From the NCBI GenBank assembly GCA_018816625.1, contig JAHIVR010000081.1, forward strand, positions 1-5,411: DNA of 5,411 bases, given 5' to 3'. This DNA is from Nanobdellota archaeon (GTDB lineage: Archaea; Nanobdellota; Nanobdellia; Pacearchaeales; GW2011-AR1). Shown here piece by piece: positions 1 through 5,352 of this stretch; positions within the stretch are counted from its first letter, which is position 1, and every line of letters begins with the position of its first letter. Both the position numbers and the translations under genes were made by a program. The notes beneath the pieces are model-generated. The model saw nothing but the letters and a program-made list of their open reading frames with translations, was not told where the DNA came from and did not search any database.

Positions 1-93
1 AAACCAATTATAACTATTTATGCAGAGTCTAAATCAAGACTCAACCAGGCAATAAATTTTTATGAAAAGGAAAAACCGATTAGGGTTAAATAA
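1..93 (+). CDS. C-terminal end of an unidentified protein (partial)
   Basis: Frame 1 is open from the first base to a TAA at 91-93, giving 30 residues that end ...NFYEKEKPIRVK; the start lies outside the window. The composition is protein-like, with an alternating hydrophobic strand (IITIYAE) followed by a helix (SRLNQAINFYEK). A beta strand ending in A-[DE] followed by an L..A.N.Y helix is the pattern at the C-terminus of the small archaeal KEOPS subunit Pcc1, so that family is a tentative suggestion from memory of its shape. The piece is too short to assign. It lies 40 bases upstream of the next gene, which has its own promoter. Confidence 0.55.
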   Translation, partial: KPIITIYAESKSRLNQAINFYEKEKPIRVK

Positions 94-104
94 TCACAAC
101 TAAT

Positions 105-113
105 CTTTTAAAG
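105..113 (+). promoter_or_regulatory. Archaeal TATA box for the 88-residue gene
   Basis: The motif CTTTTAAAG is centred about 25 bases before the ATG at 134. In archaea transcription starts about 25 bases after the TATA centre, so the message would begin at or next to the start codon (leaderless). No Shine-Dalgarno sequence precedes the ATG, which agrees. A near-palindrome AGAATAATTCT (114-124) lies between box and start. Confidence 0.5.
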
Positions 114-133
114 AGAATAATTCTTATTTTAAC

Positions 134-400
134 ATGTCAGATAATCCAAAAAAGAACCTTGTAGATTATTTTAGAAAGAATCTTAAGAAAGGTTATACAG
201 AGGAGTCTTTGAAATGGTCCCTGATAAGCCAGGGCTATTCAAGGGTTGCTGTAGAGCTGGCAATTATACAACTCCATAAAGAACTAGCGGCCAAAGCCCC
301 GGTGTTAAAAGATAAACCAACAATAAAGTATGAAATTATTGATGAACACAATCAACCAGTGGTAATTAAAAAACCATGGTGGAAAAGGATTTTTGGATAA
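134..400 (+). CDS. Small conserved-type protein of unknown function, 88 aa
   Basis: The gene starts at an ATG about 25 bases after a TATA-like box, so it is probably leaderless. The N-terminal half (about residues 6-52) is a charged helical region built as helix-turn-helix-turn-helix: LVDYFRKNLKKG, then TEESLKWSLISQGYS, then a longer helix with VAVELAIIQLHKEL. This resembles small UBA-like helical bundles in outline, but no family is identified. A short strand-forming segment follows (IKYEIIDEHNQP), then a basic aromatic tail (KKPWWKRIFG) that could lie on a membrane or nucleic acid. No catalytic motif, signal peptide or membrane span is visible. I recall similar small proteins in DPANN archaea but cannot verify that here. 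The next gene begins one base after its stop, so the two are probably co-transcribed. Confidence 0.75.
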   Translation: MSDNPKKNLVDYFRKNLKKGYTEESLKWSLISQGYSRVAVELAIIQLHKELAAKAPVLKDKPTIKYEIIDEHNQPVVIKKPWWKRIFG

Positions 401-401
401 A

Positions 402-623
402 ATGGGAAGAAAATTAGCTATTATTGTTGAGACTTTCCAGAGTGCTGGAAGATACCAGCATAAAGTTTTTGAAGAAGGGGCAGTAAGAAAGGAAGTGGAA
501 AGAAGAGAAATTAGTACGGAAGTGGTAGATATGTTAAAAAAGGTTAATGAAAGATTATATGATGAGATGCCAGAAGGTTCTGAAAAGTTAGTTAGTAGGA
601 TTGAATACACTCTTCCAAAATAA
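402..623 (+). CDS. Small protein of unknown function, 73 aa
   Basis: The preferred start is the ATG at 402, one base after the upstream stop codon; an in-frame TTG at 393 would overlap that gene and is less likely. A purine-rich GGAAAAGGAT at 381-390 could serve as a weak ribosome site inside the upstream gene. The protein is soluble and highly charged: a short N-terminal hydrophobic strand (KLAIIVETF), then a long charged helix (about residues 22-52) rich in E, K and R, ending in a strand (SRIEYTLPK). It has no cysteines and no recognisable motif. Tight coupling suggests translation together with the 88-residue gene. The function is unknown. The TAA at 621-623 is followed by the tRNA region. 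Confidence 0.65.
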   Translation: MGRKLAIIVETFQSAGRYQHKVFEEGAVRKEVERREISTEVVDMLKKVNERLYDEMPEGSEKLVSRIEYTLPK

Positions 624-649
624 ATGGTAAATATTTTCAAATAGCAACC

Positions 650-656
650 TTTAAAA
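650..656 (+). promoter_or_regulatory. TATA box placing transcription start near 679-681
   Basis: TTTAAAA sits in CCTTTAAAATC and is centred at about 653. The usual archaeal spacing predicts initiation at about 679-681, which is where the tRNA-like copy at 681 begins. The position expected for a box serving the intact tRNA (about 730-737) reads TTTTGGG and is poor. The tRNA is therefore probably transcribed with a leader of roughly 79 bases. A second AT-rich stretch at 662-670 is a weaker alternative. Confidence 0.4.
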
Positions 657-678
657 TCTTCTTTTATTAATGATTCTT

Positions 679-694
679 ATGCCTCCGTCGCATA
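679..694 (+). repeat. Direct copy of the tRNA-Ser 5' end
   Basis: Sixteen bases, ATGCCTCCGTCGCATA, are identical to 758-773, which covers the first 14 bases of tRNA-Ser plus two upstream bases. The copies lie 79 bases apart, almost exactly one tRNA length. After position 694 the sequences diverge and no canonical tRNA follows the first copy. Confidence 0.9.
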
Positions 695-752
695 TGAGGG
701 CAACCAAGGTTTCCCTTCACAGCCCTTCCTTTTGGGTTAGATGCTTGGAGAC
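681..752 (+). other. Potential branched RNA fold upstream of tRNA-Ser
   Basis: The segment can fold into a three-way junction. The closing stem pairs GCCTCCG (681-687) with TGGAGAC (746-752), with one C-A mismatch and one G-U pair, and continues as GCAT (690-693) with ATGC (741-744). Inside are one hairpin, AGGGCAACC/GGTTTCCCT (697-716, one mismatch), and another, AGCCC/GGGTT (721-738). It lacks a recognisable T-loop or anticodon arm, so it is not a normal tRNA. It may be a decayed tRNA duplicate, a processed leader or an independent small RNA. Pairings were found by eye. Confidence 0.35.
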
Positions 753-759
753 AATAAAT

Positions 760-839
760 GCCTCCGTCGCATAATGGTATTGCACTCGGCTTGAGACCGA
801 GGCCCTTTGGGCTCCCAGGTTCGATTCCTGGCGGGGGCG
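760..839 (+). tRNA. tRNA-Ser (anticodon UGA)
   Basis: A complete class II cloverleaf is visible. The acceptor stem is GCCTCCG (760-766) with CGGGGGC (832-838). The D arm lies at about 769-783. The anticodon stem CTCGG/CCGAG (785-789, 797-801) encloses the loop CTTGAGA, with anticodon TGA at 792-794. A long variable arm GCCC-TTT-GGGC spans 802-812. The T arm is CCAGG-TTCGATT-CCTGG (815-831). The discriminator base is G839, as expected for serine tRNAs. The 3' CCA is not encoded and would be added by the nucleotidyltransferase. No intron interrupts it. It reads UCA and other UCN serine codons. It is unusual in being flanked by copies of its own two ends. Confidence 0.95.
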
Positions 840-844
840 TTCTT

Positions 845-917
845 GGAATCGAACTTTAAGTTTAGTTCTTGAACTTGTTTCAAGGACTAGGCCTGAATTT
901 ATTCAGAGCCCGATTCC
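845..917 (+). other. Gap-free four-stem structured segment downstream of tRNA-Ser
   Basis: Seventy-three bases divide into perfectly abutting stems. A 7-bp closing stem pairs GGAATCG (845-851) with CGATTCC (911-917). Three hairpins follow: AACTTTAAGTT (852-862); an 11-bp stem TAGTTCTTGAA/TTCAAGGACTA (863-873 with 879-889, one G-U); and GGC-CTGAA/TTCAG-GCC (890-910, one bulged A). The size and the 7-bp closing stem recall a tRNA cloverleaf, but no proper anticodon or T loop is present. The closing stem uses bases of the tRNA 3'-end copy. It could be a decayed tRNA, a small RNA, a cruciform-forming DNA site or a strong terminator for the tRNA transcript. Confidence 0.4.
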
Positions 918-928
918 TGGCGGGGCGT
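911..928 (+). repeat. Copy of the tRNA-Ser 3' end
   Basis: CGATTCCTGGCGGGGCGT matches 822-840 (T-loop end, T stem, acceptor and discriminator) except for one missing G in the G run. Direct copies of a tRNA 3' end are classically left by integrases that recombine at tRNA genes, but only about 70 bases separate the copies and no integrase is present in the window. A decayed tandem tRNA duplication is the other explanation. Confidence 0.85.
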
Positions 929-942
929 GATAACCCACATAG

Positions 943-970
943 GAAATATATTTTAGAAAAGATATATTTC
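943..970 (-). terminator. AT-rich hairpin between convergent tRNA and helicase genes
   Basis: GAAATATAT (943-951) and ATATATTTC (962-970) form a perfect 9-bp inverted repeat around a 10-base loop, seven bases past the helicase stop codon. It lies between convergent transcripts and could end either. No long T run follows on either strand, and archaeal termination relies mainly on T tracts, so the role is inferred from position. Confidence 0.3.
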
Positions 971-976
971 AATATA

Positions 977-3900
977 CTATATTGCACTAAACTCATTCAA
1001 AACTCTTATATCAGGACTTAGAACATCAACCTCGTCTTCTTTGAATCTCAATCCACGATATATTTTCTGCCATAGCTCTCTTTTTGCCTTATCTCTATAA
1101 AAATCCCAATAGTGTTGCGGTTTTGTTTGTGCTAGTATCTTCCAAAATGCATCTTGAACATTGGGGTTTGGATATTTTGTGAATATTATGCTCCTACACT
1201 CATCCCCAGGAAAATCTATTCCCCTAGAAACTCTAGTGGAGAATAAAATATCACTCTCCCCCTTTTTAAATCTGTGGACATCTTCCCCATTTTCTTCGTT
1301 TTGTGTATCCTTTATATCATTTCTACTCAAAAGATATTTTAGATTAAATTCTCTTATTTCCTCTTCAGTAGGAAGATCAGAGAAGGCGTTTATGTGAACA
1401 AGAGCAGGTTTTTTTGCAATCTTAACACACTCATTGAGGGCATCAAGATATTCCCCTCTTTTTATTTTCCCGTTAGAAAAATTAGAATACTTACAATCTT
1501 TTTCTTTCCCGGTTAATTTAATGTGGATTCTTCCCTGATTTTCTACCTCTGCCTCTATTGTCTTAAAATCATTAAGACCAAAAATGTTTTTTAGAACACT
1601 TTCAGAGTGAATTGTTCCAGACATTAAAACAATTGTCTTATTTTTATCAATTAATTCTTTAAACTTTTTGGCCAAATTAGTGGTGACAAGACTTGCAATT
1701 AGGTTGTTCTCTTTTTTGTTCAGAGTAAGATAAGTTTCTTCCATAAAATCTTGAAACGCTCTAGCAGTTTCCTCAACCTCAAAGATATAGCTCTCTTCAT
1801 CTATTCCCTCAAAAAGTTCTGGAGAATTAAGGAGAATCTGAAGTAAATCATAAAAACCAGTTTTTTTTAAAGGGATTATTTCTTGAGAGAAAACAGCTTC
1901 ATTAATTTTCTTATCTTTCTTTATATGTTCCAATATTGCCATTAGTTCATGGACTATCTTATCGGCCTCTTCACTAGGGCTAATAACATGTATTAGTGAG
2001 TTTAGGAGTCTATCAAGATTAATACTTTTTTGATTTGCGAAACTATCTAAAAATTCATCACACTCATCTATCACTTCAACCTCTGTAAGGGGTTTTCTGT
2101 TCATCATTGTTTCAAGTTTGTATTTAGCAGAATTAAAGATAATAACATCCGAATCTATATAAGAGTTAAATTGGTCATAAAACGGGCAACCCTCTTTTCT
2201 TTGGTAGAAAGTAAACTCAATTCCTTTAAGGCCCATATATTTTCTTGTTTTTGCATTACTGAATAAAGGACCTTTATACTCGTATTTTGAAGGAAGAACT
2301 GGGGACCAGTATGGGCAGGCCCCAGCAACGGAAGGTCTTCTAACATCTTTTATTTCCTTAAAATCTTTATAGTTTATAGCCTTGTTCTCTGTAATGTATC
2401 TCTTTATTTTATCCCAGTTTTTTTCTTTTATTTCTATTTTACAAGGAAGAAAGTAATTATCTGCACTCGCATCTTGAGATATTTCTTTTATTGCTTCCTC
2501 TCTTTTTCCAGCAAAGATATCATGTAGTTTAGAATTAACCTCTTTTTTAAAAGTGGGAATAGCATTTTTATTTTCTTCAAGAAAAGTACATTTGTGGTTT
2601 CCTCTTCCAGTAATTACTTTTATCTTGAGTTTCTCATCGTTATCTTTTGTGACATACTTTTCTCCTTCGTAGTCTTTCTTGTACTGGTTTTGGAGATTTT
2701 TTCCAGGGACAACAATTGAAGTTTTTCCAAGCTCCTTTGCCAGATGAAGTGCAATAGCAGAATTATGGATGATTATCCCATTAGAAATGAAATTATGATC
2801 CTTTGGAACTTCTAAATCATATGTATCATCTTCTTTTATGAATTTTATTATTTTTACTTTGTCCCACAAAATATCCTCTCCACATATAAAGGAAAGGGTT
2901 TTGTCTTGAATATACCTATTTATTGTTCTTAGATGTACTCTCAAAAAATCAATTTTATTCTGATTAAACACAAAGGGGGTTTTTATTGATTTGTCTTTAT
3001 TAATTTGTTTAAAACTTTTGTTTTTTCTTAATTTTTCTATTTCTTCATAATTTAAAAACCTATTTAATTGATAATAGTTGTATCCTTTATTCTTCAAATA
3101 ACCTCTTATTACTCTTGGTACCTTATCGATATTAGTAAATTTGTGATCTTTTATTTTTTTCAATAAATCTAAAGCTAATTTTTGTTTTCTTCCAATAAAT
3201 CCAATTTGTTCAATATACTTTCTTATGTGCTCATGATTAGAAATACAAATTCTCCATGAGTAGTTTTGTTTATCTCTAAATCTTTTTGAGGTTATTGTAT
3301 GGTGAATTCCAAATTTTGAAAGTAAAACAGAAACATCTTGAATCAATCTTTGAGATATCGAAGAATATTCTACCACTATTTGATTACTTTTACTTCTTGA
3401 GTAAATACTTCCATCACAGGAAAATAATCTACTTAAAAATAATGCCATTTTATCTTTTTTTAAATTAAATATTATTTTAGGTACAAATTTCTCACTTGAC
3501 TTTATTCCATCCAAACCATGCTCTCTGACAAAGAGTCTTAATTTATTTGTAGTTCCTTTGGTTGTATCCATATCTCTAAAGACAATAGTTATCTCATACG
3601 TTTGACTTTCCTTAATTTCACCTTTTGGAAATAGTTTTTTTAGGGAATTGATATAATCTGCTCTTACAATAGGATTTTGTATTTTAGATTGATAATACTT
3701 TGGAGATCCTGCCTTGTCTCCCAGCTTTCCTTCAGCAATTAAGTGGGCTAAAACTTTTATTTTATTTTCATCATAATCTAACTCCTTTTCAGGAGAAATT
3801 TTGCTTGGTAGACATATGTAAGAGGACCCATCCAGCTCTCTAAGGGGTTTCCAACTTATTCCATTCCCGGTGATTGTAAGGAAAGGATGGTTTTGAGAGA

Positions 3901-4261
3901 CAATTATTTCTCTTCCCGTTCTTGTTTTTAGTCTATAAAGCTTTTTTTCCCCAGTGTTTCTTACATTAAAAAAAGTAGATTCTGCAATTTTTCCTTCTTT
4001 GTTCAAAGACATTATTTTTCCTTTTTTTCCAACCAAATCCGAAATTTTATGATAACTAAAATAATCTTCTCCTAAAGGTTTACAGAATATTAGGGAATTT
4101 TTTTCTAAACATTTTCCTGTTCCACAAACCCCTTTTATAAAAATTACTTTCTGACCATTTTTTATATTACCTATTATCTCTTTAACCACACTCTCTTGAG
4201 TCTTTCCATTTGAAAAAGAGAGAGGTTCCAGAAATTTTTTATTTTGATATAAACTCCACAT
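977..4261 (-). CDS. XPD/DinG-like Fe-S DNA helicase precursor containing an intein
   Basis: The 1094-residue precursor should splice to a 644-residue superfamily 2 helicase of the XPD/Rad3/DinG type, an ATP-driven 5'-3' DNA unwinding enzyme of repair or replication. The Walker A motif GVCGTGK-S is split by the intein (residues 51-500). Four cysteines lie after it in the order expected for the Fe-S domain: C558 (GNHKC), C607 (FLPCK), C649 (GACPYW) and C692 (EGCPFYD). Motif II is VIDECDEF (732-735, DECD instead of DEAH). A motif III-like SGT follows at 881-883, motif V at about 1007-1020 (FSTRVSRGIDFPGD), and motif VI at 1065-1072 (QKIYRGLR), where the usual QxxGRxxR glycine is tyrosine. The ATG at 4261 is the only sensible start and agrees with a TATA box just upstream. 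The two halves of the host protein stay in one frame, so protein splicing is expected to restore an active enzyme. DinG-like rather than true XPD function is possible. Confidence 0.9.
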   Translation of the reverse strand: MWSLYQNKKFLEPLSFSNGKTQESVVKEIIGNIKNGQKVIFIKGVCGTGKCLEKNSLIFCKPLGEDYFSYHKISDLVGKKGKIMSLNKEGKIAESTFFNVRNTGEKKLYRLKTRTGREIIVSQNHPFLTITGNGISWKPLRELDGSSYICLPSKISPEKELDYDENKIKVLAHLIAEGKLGDKAGSPKYYQSKIQNPIVRADYINSLKKLFPKGEIKESQTYEITIVFRDMDTTKGTTNKLRLFVREHGLDGIKSSEKFVPKIIFNLKKDKMALFLSRLFSCDGSIYSRSKSNQIVVEYSSISQRLIQDVSVLLSKFGIHHTITSKRFRDKQNYSWRICISNHEHIRKYIEQIGFIGRKQKLALDLLKKIKDHKFTNIDKVPRVIRGYLKNKGYNYYQLNRFLNYEEIEKLRKNKSFKQINKDKSIKTPFVFNQNKIDFLRVHLRTINRYIQDKTLSFICGEDILWDKVKIIKFIKEDDTYDLEVPKDHNFISNGIIIHNSAIALHLAKELGKTSIVVPGKNLQNQYKKDYEGEKYVTKDNDEKLKIKVITGRGNHKCTFLEENKNAIPTFKKEVNSKLHDIFAGKREEAIKEISQDASADNYFLPCKIEIKEKNWDKIKRYITENKAINYKDFKEIKDVRRPSVAGACPYWSPVLPSKYEYKGPLFSNAKTRKYMGLKGIEFTFYQRKEGCPFYDQFNSYIDSDVIIFNSAKYKLETMMNRKPLTEVEVIDECDEFLDSFANQKSINLDRLLNSLIHVISPSEEADKIVHELMAILEHIKKDKKINEAVFSQEIIPLKKTGFYDLLQILLNSPELFEGIDEESYIFEVEETARAFQDFMEETYLTLNKKENNLIASLVTTNLAKKFKELIDKNKTIVLMSGTIHSESVLKNIFGLNDFKTIEAEVENQGRIHIKLTGKEKDCKYSNFSNGKIKRGEYLDALNECVKIAKKPALVHINAFSDLPTEEEIREFNLKYLLSRNDIKDTQNEENGEDVHRFKKGESDILFSTRVSRGIDFPGDECRSIIFTKYPNPNVQDAFWKILAQTKPQHYWDFYRDKAKRELWQKIYRGLRFKEDEVDVLSPDIRVLNEFSAI
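2762..4111 (-). mobile_element. Intein with LAGLIDADG homing endonuclease, in helicase Walker A
   Basis: The insert covers precursor residues 51-500 (450 aa). It starts with Cys (CLEKNSLIF, block A), carries the block B motif SQNHPFLT (about 122-129), a block F motif DDTYDLEVPKDHNF (478-491), and ends with GIIIHN before Ser501 (block G). N-terminal Cys, C-terminal His-Asn and a following Ser are the residues of a class 1 self-splicing intein. Between the splicing halves lies a two-motif LAGLIDADG endonuclease: LAHLIAEGKLGD (171-182, acid E177) and LFLSRLFSCDGS (274-285, acid D283). Both acidic positions are filled, so cleavage activity is plausible. A lysine-rich stretch (about 365-425) may be a DNA-recognition extension. 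The intein sits between GTGK and S, the most conserved point of the ATPase, a typical choice of inteins. Confidence 0.93.
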
Positions 4262-4291
4262 TTTAAAGAATTCTTAAAAAATAATGGCCTC

Positions 4292-4299
4292 TAATAAAG
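4292..4299 (-). promoter_or_regulatory. TATA box for the helicase gene
   Basis: On the minus strand the sequence reads AAACTTTATTAG, with CTTTATTA centred about 34 bases before the ATG at 4261, predicting a leader of about 8-9 bases. It begins only two bases beyond the stop codon of the upstream endonuclease gene, so the helicase need not depend on transcription of that gene. The perfect palindrome AAGAATTCTT (4266-4275) lies at or next to the predicted start point and could be an operator; this is speculative. Confidence 0.4.
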
Positions 4300-4300
4300 T

Positions 4301-5323
4301 TTACTGTGATTTTAATCCCCTGATGGGATTTGCACCCATGACCCACAACCCATCAATTTTCTTAGAATGTCTCGGATTAGAAAAACCAATATTTTCAACA
4401 AATTTTTTACAGTTTTCTCTTCCATTGATAGTCACTACATGGCTTTTTCTCTTGTTTGGTTTATGTGTGGAATGCTTGATGGATAATCTAGACAATATGG
4501 TGCTAACTTGATTTGTCAGCTCTTTGCTGATAGAACTGTATTGAATTCTTACATATGGTTTATTATACCTTTTTCTTTTGTCAAAAACAATTTCTCCATC
4601 TGTGTCAAACATGCCCCTCAATACAGCACTAATTAGGTGTTTTTTTGAATTTATAATTTCCTTGGGAATGGTTACAGTATAGCATTTTTTCCTTGCAGGT
4701 ATCTTGAATCTTTGGGTGAGCATTTCGAATAATCTTTTTGAATAAATATTTAATCTTAACGCCCCCCGTCTCTCACTTATTTTTGGAATGATATTAAATA
4801 ATCTTTCACATATGGGTTTTAATCTCTTATGATAATAGGCAAAATCTAAATCTTTGTCCCCAGTTATTTGTGTCTGGTACAAATTGCCATACCTATTTGT
4901 GAAACCATCTCCAATTATTGCTCCAATGAACTCACATAAATCTTCACTAATTTTCAGATTAATATCAAATTTGTATTTTGGATTGTTACTTTTAACTTTT
5001 GCACCAATTTTTCTTCCTCTTTCAAATCCTTTTTTATTAATTTTATATGCTTCTTTTCCTCCAATAACTTGCCCCCAATTGCTTTTTTTCTTTTTAATCA
5101 AAGAGAGATAATTTTTTCTTTTATCTTTTGGGATTATCTCTATCATTATTCTAAATCTATTCTCTGGGATACTTAACCCCCCGCATCCATATTTTTTTAC
5201 CATTGATCTGCTCGTTCCTAGAATCTCCCCCAATCTTTTCCAACTACCTATCTTTTCGGATTCTTTAACCTCATTAAAAAAATTCTTCCCGACTTTCTTA
5301 CTTATGAAACAGATTCTGTCCAT
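4301..5323 (-). CDS. LAGLIDADG homing endonuclease, probably tRNA-intron derived
   Basis: The 340-residue protein has an N-terminal basic region with a helix-turn-helix-like segment (about residues 22-45, ...LGEILGTSRSMVKKY), a linker rich in K, R and G, then a two-motif LAGLIDADG endonuclease. Motif one is EFIGAIIGDG (131-140, acid D139) and motif two is AVLRGMFDTDG (233-243, acid D242). Both catalytic acids are present, so it is probably an active double-strand DNA endonuclease that spreads its own gene. The ATG at 5323 lies about 25 bases after a TATA box, fitting a leaderless message. The last 13 or so codons (GLWVMGANPIRG...) read through a tRNA 3'-half-like sequence, the signature seen when a tRNA T arm is translated. 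The domain core should end near residue 324, so the tail is probably not functional. The C-terminal half resembles the intein endonuclease next door. Maturase activity is less likely. Confidence 0.88.
   Translation of the reverse strand: MDRICFISKKVGKNFFNEVKESEKIGSWKRLGEILGTSRSMVKKYGCGGLSIPENRFRIMIEIIPKDKRKNYLSLIKKKKSNWGQVIGGKEAYKINKKGFERGRKIGAKVKSNNPKYKFDINLKISEDLCEFIGAIIGDGFTNRYGNLYQTQITGDKDLDFAYYHKRLKPICERLFNIIPKISERRGALRLNIYSKRLFEMLTQRFKIPARKKCYTVTIPKEIINSKKHLISAVLRGMFDTDGEIVFDKRKRYNKPYVRIQYSSISKELTNQVSTILSRLSIKHSTHKPNKRKSHVVTINGRENCKKFVENIGFSNPRHSKKIDGLWVMGANPIRGLKSQ
4315..4350 (-). pseudogene. tRNA 3'-half-like sequence at the end of the endonuclease gene
   Basis: On the minus strand there is a T arm ATGGG-TGCAAAT-CCCAT (4339-4323), preceded by a possible variable loop GGGTC and anticodon-stem strand GTTGT, and followed by a possible acceptor strand CAGGGGA (4322-4316) and T73. 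The T loop has G where position 55 should be the near-invariant U (TGC instead of TTC), and A72 is unusual for archaea. A matching intact 5' half is not evident in the window. It may be the 3' exon of an intron-split tRNA that has decayed, a separate 3' half of a split tRNA, or a remnant carried with the endonuclease gene. Confidence 0.5.
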
Positions 5324-5343
5324 TAGTGAATAAAGAATTAGTA

Positions 5344-5352
5344 ATATTTAAA
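5344..5352 (-). promoter_or_regulatory. TATA box for the endonuclease gene
   Basis: The minus strand reads ACTTTAAATATT; TTTAAATAT is centred 25 bases before the ATG at 5323. This predicts a leaderless message starting at or beside the ATG, the same geometry as for the 88-residue gene. An independent promoter is common for intron-borne homing genes. The same bases overlap a candidate tRNA 5' exon discussed in the findings. Confidence 0.5.

Larger units (their letters stand above)
624..976. other. Protein-free region carrying tRNA-Ser and structured flanks
   Basis: No convincing coding frame exists here. Listed separately are a TATA box, a structured segment sharing the tRNA 5' end, an intact tRNA-Ser, a second structured segment ending in a copy of the tRNA 3' end, and an AT-rich hairpin before the convergent helicase gene. 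GC content is far above that of the surroundings over about 681-928, as expected for structured RNA. Confidence 0.7.

Noticed and set aside
111..125. Shared operator between AGAATAATTCT (114-124) and AAGAATTCTT (4266-4275)
   Set aside because: Both are AT-rich short palindromes near start codons, but the similarity is within chance in such AT-rich intergenic sequence.
393..401. TTG start giving three more residues to the 73-residue protein
   Set aside because: It would overlap the upstream gene, and an ATG lies three codons later directly after the upstream stop.
305..640. Minus-strand reading frame of 111 codons opposite the two small genes
   Set aside because: It is hydrophobic and low in complexity, overlaps two better plus-strand genes, and has no promoter or motif; it is an antisense shadow.
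679..928. CRISPR-like repeat array
   Set aside because: The repeats are two different sequences, each present twice and each derived from a tRNA end; there is no regular repeat-spacer series.
1161..1397. Plus-strand reading frame inside the helicase gene
   Set aside because: It is antisense to helicase motifs V and neighbouring sequence, and its composition reflects the complementary strand.
2155..2346. Alternative-frame minus-strand ORF within the helicase
   Set aside because: It overlaps the Fe-S domain coding sequence in another frame and shows no motif of its own.
977..4261. Reading the long gene as a helicase with a natural 450-residue extra domain
   Set aside because: The insert begins with Cys, ends with His-Asn before Ser, carries intein blocks A, B, F and G, and breaks the Walker A motif, which a normal domain would not do.
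4284..4511. Plus-strand reading frame over the 3' end of the endonuclease gene
   Set aside because: It is antisense to the conserved endonuclease C-terminus and the tRNA-like piece; no independent support.
4854..5111. Plus-strand hydrophobic reading frame inside the endonuclease gene
   Set aside because: The poly-F/L composition is what the opposite strand of a lysine-rich AT-rich gene produces.
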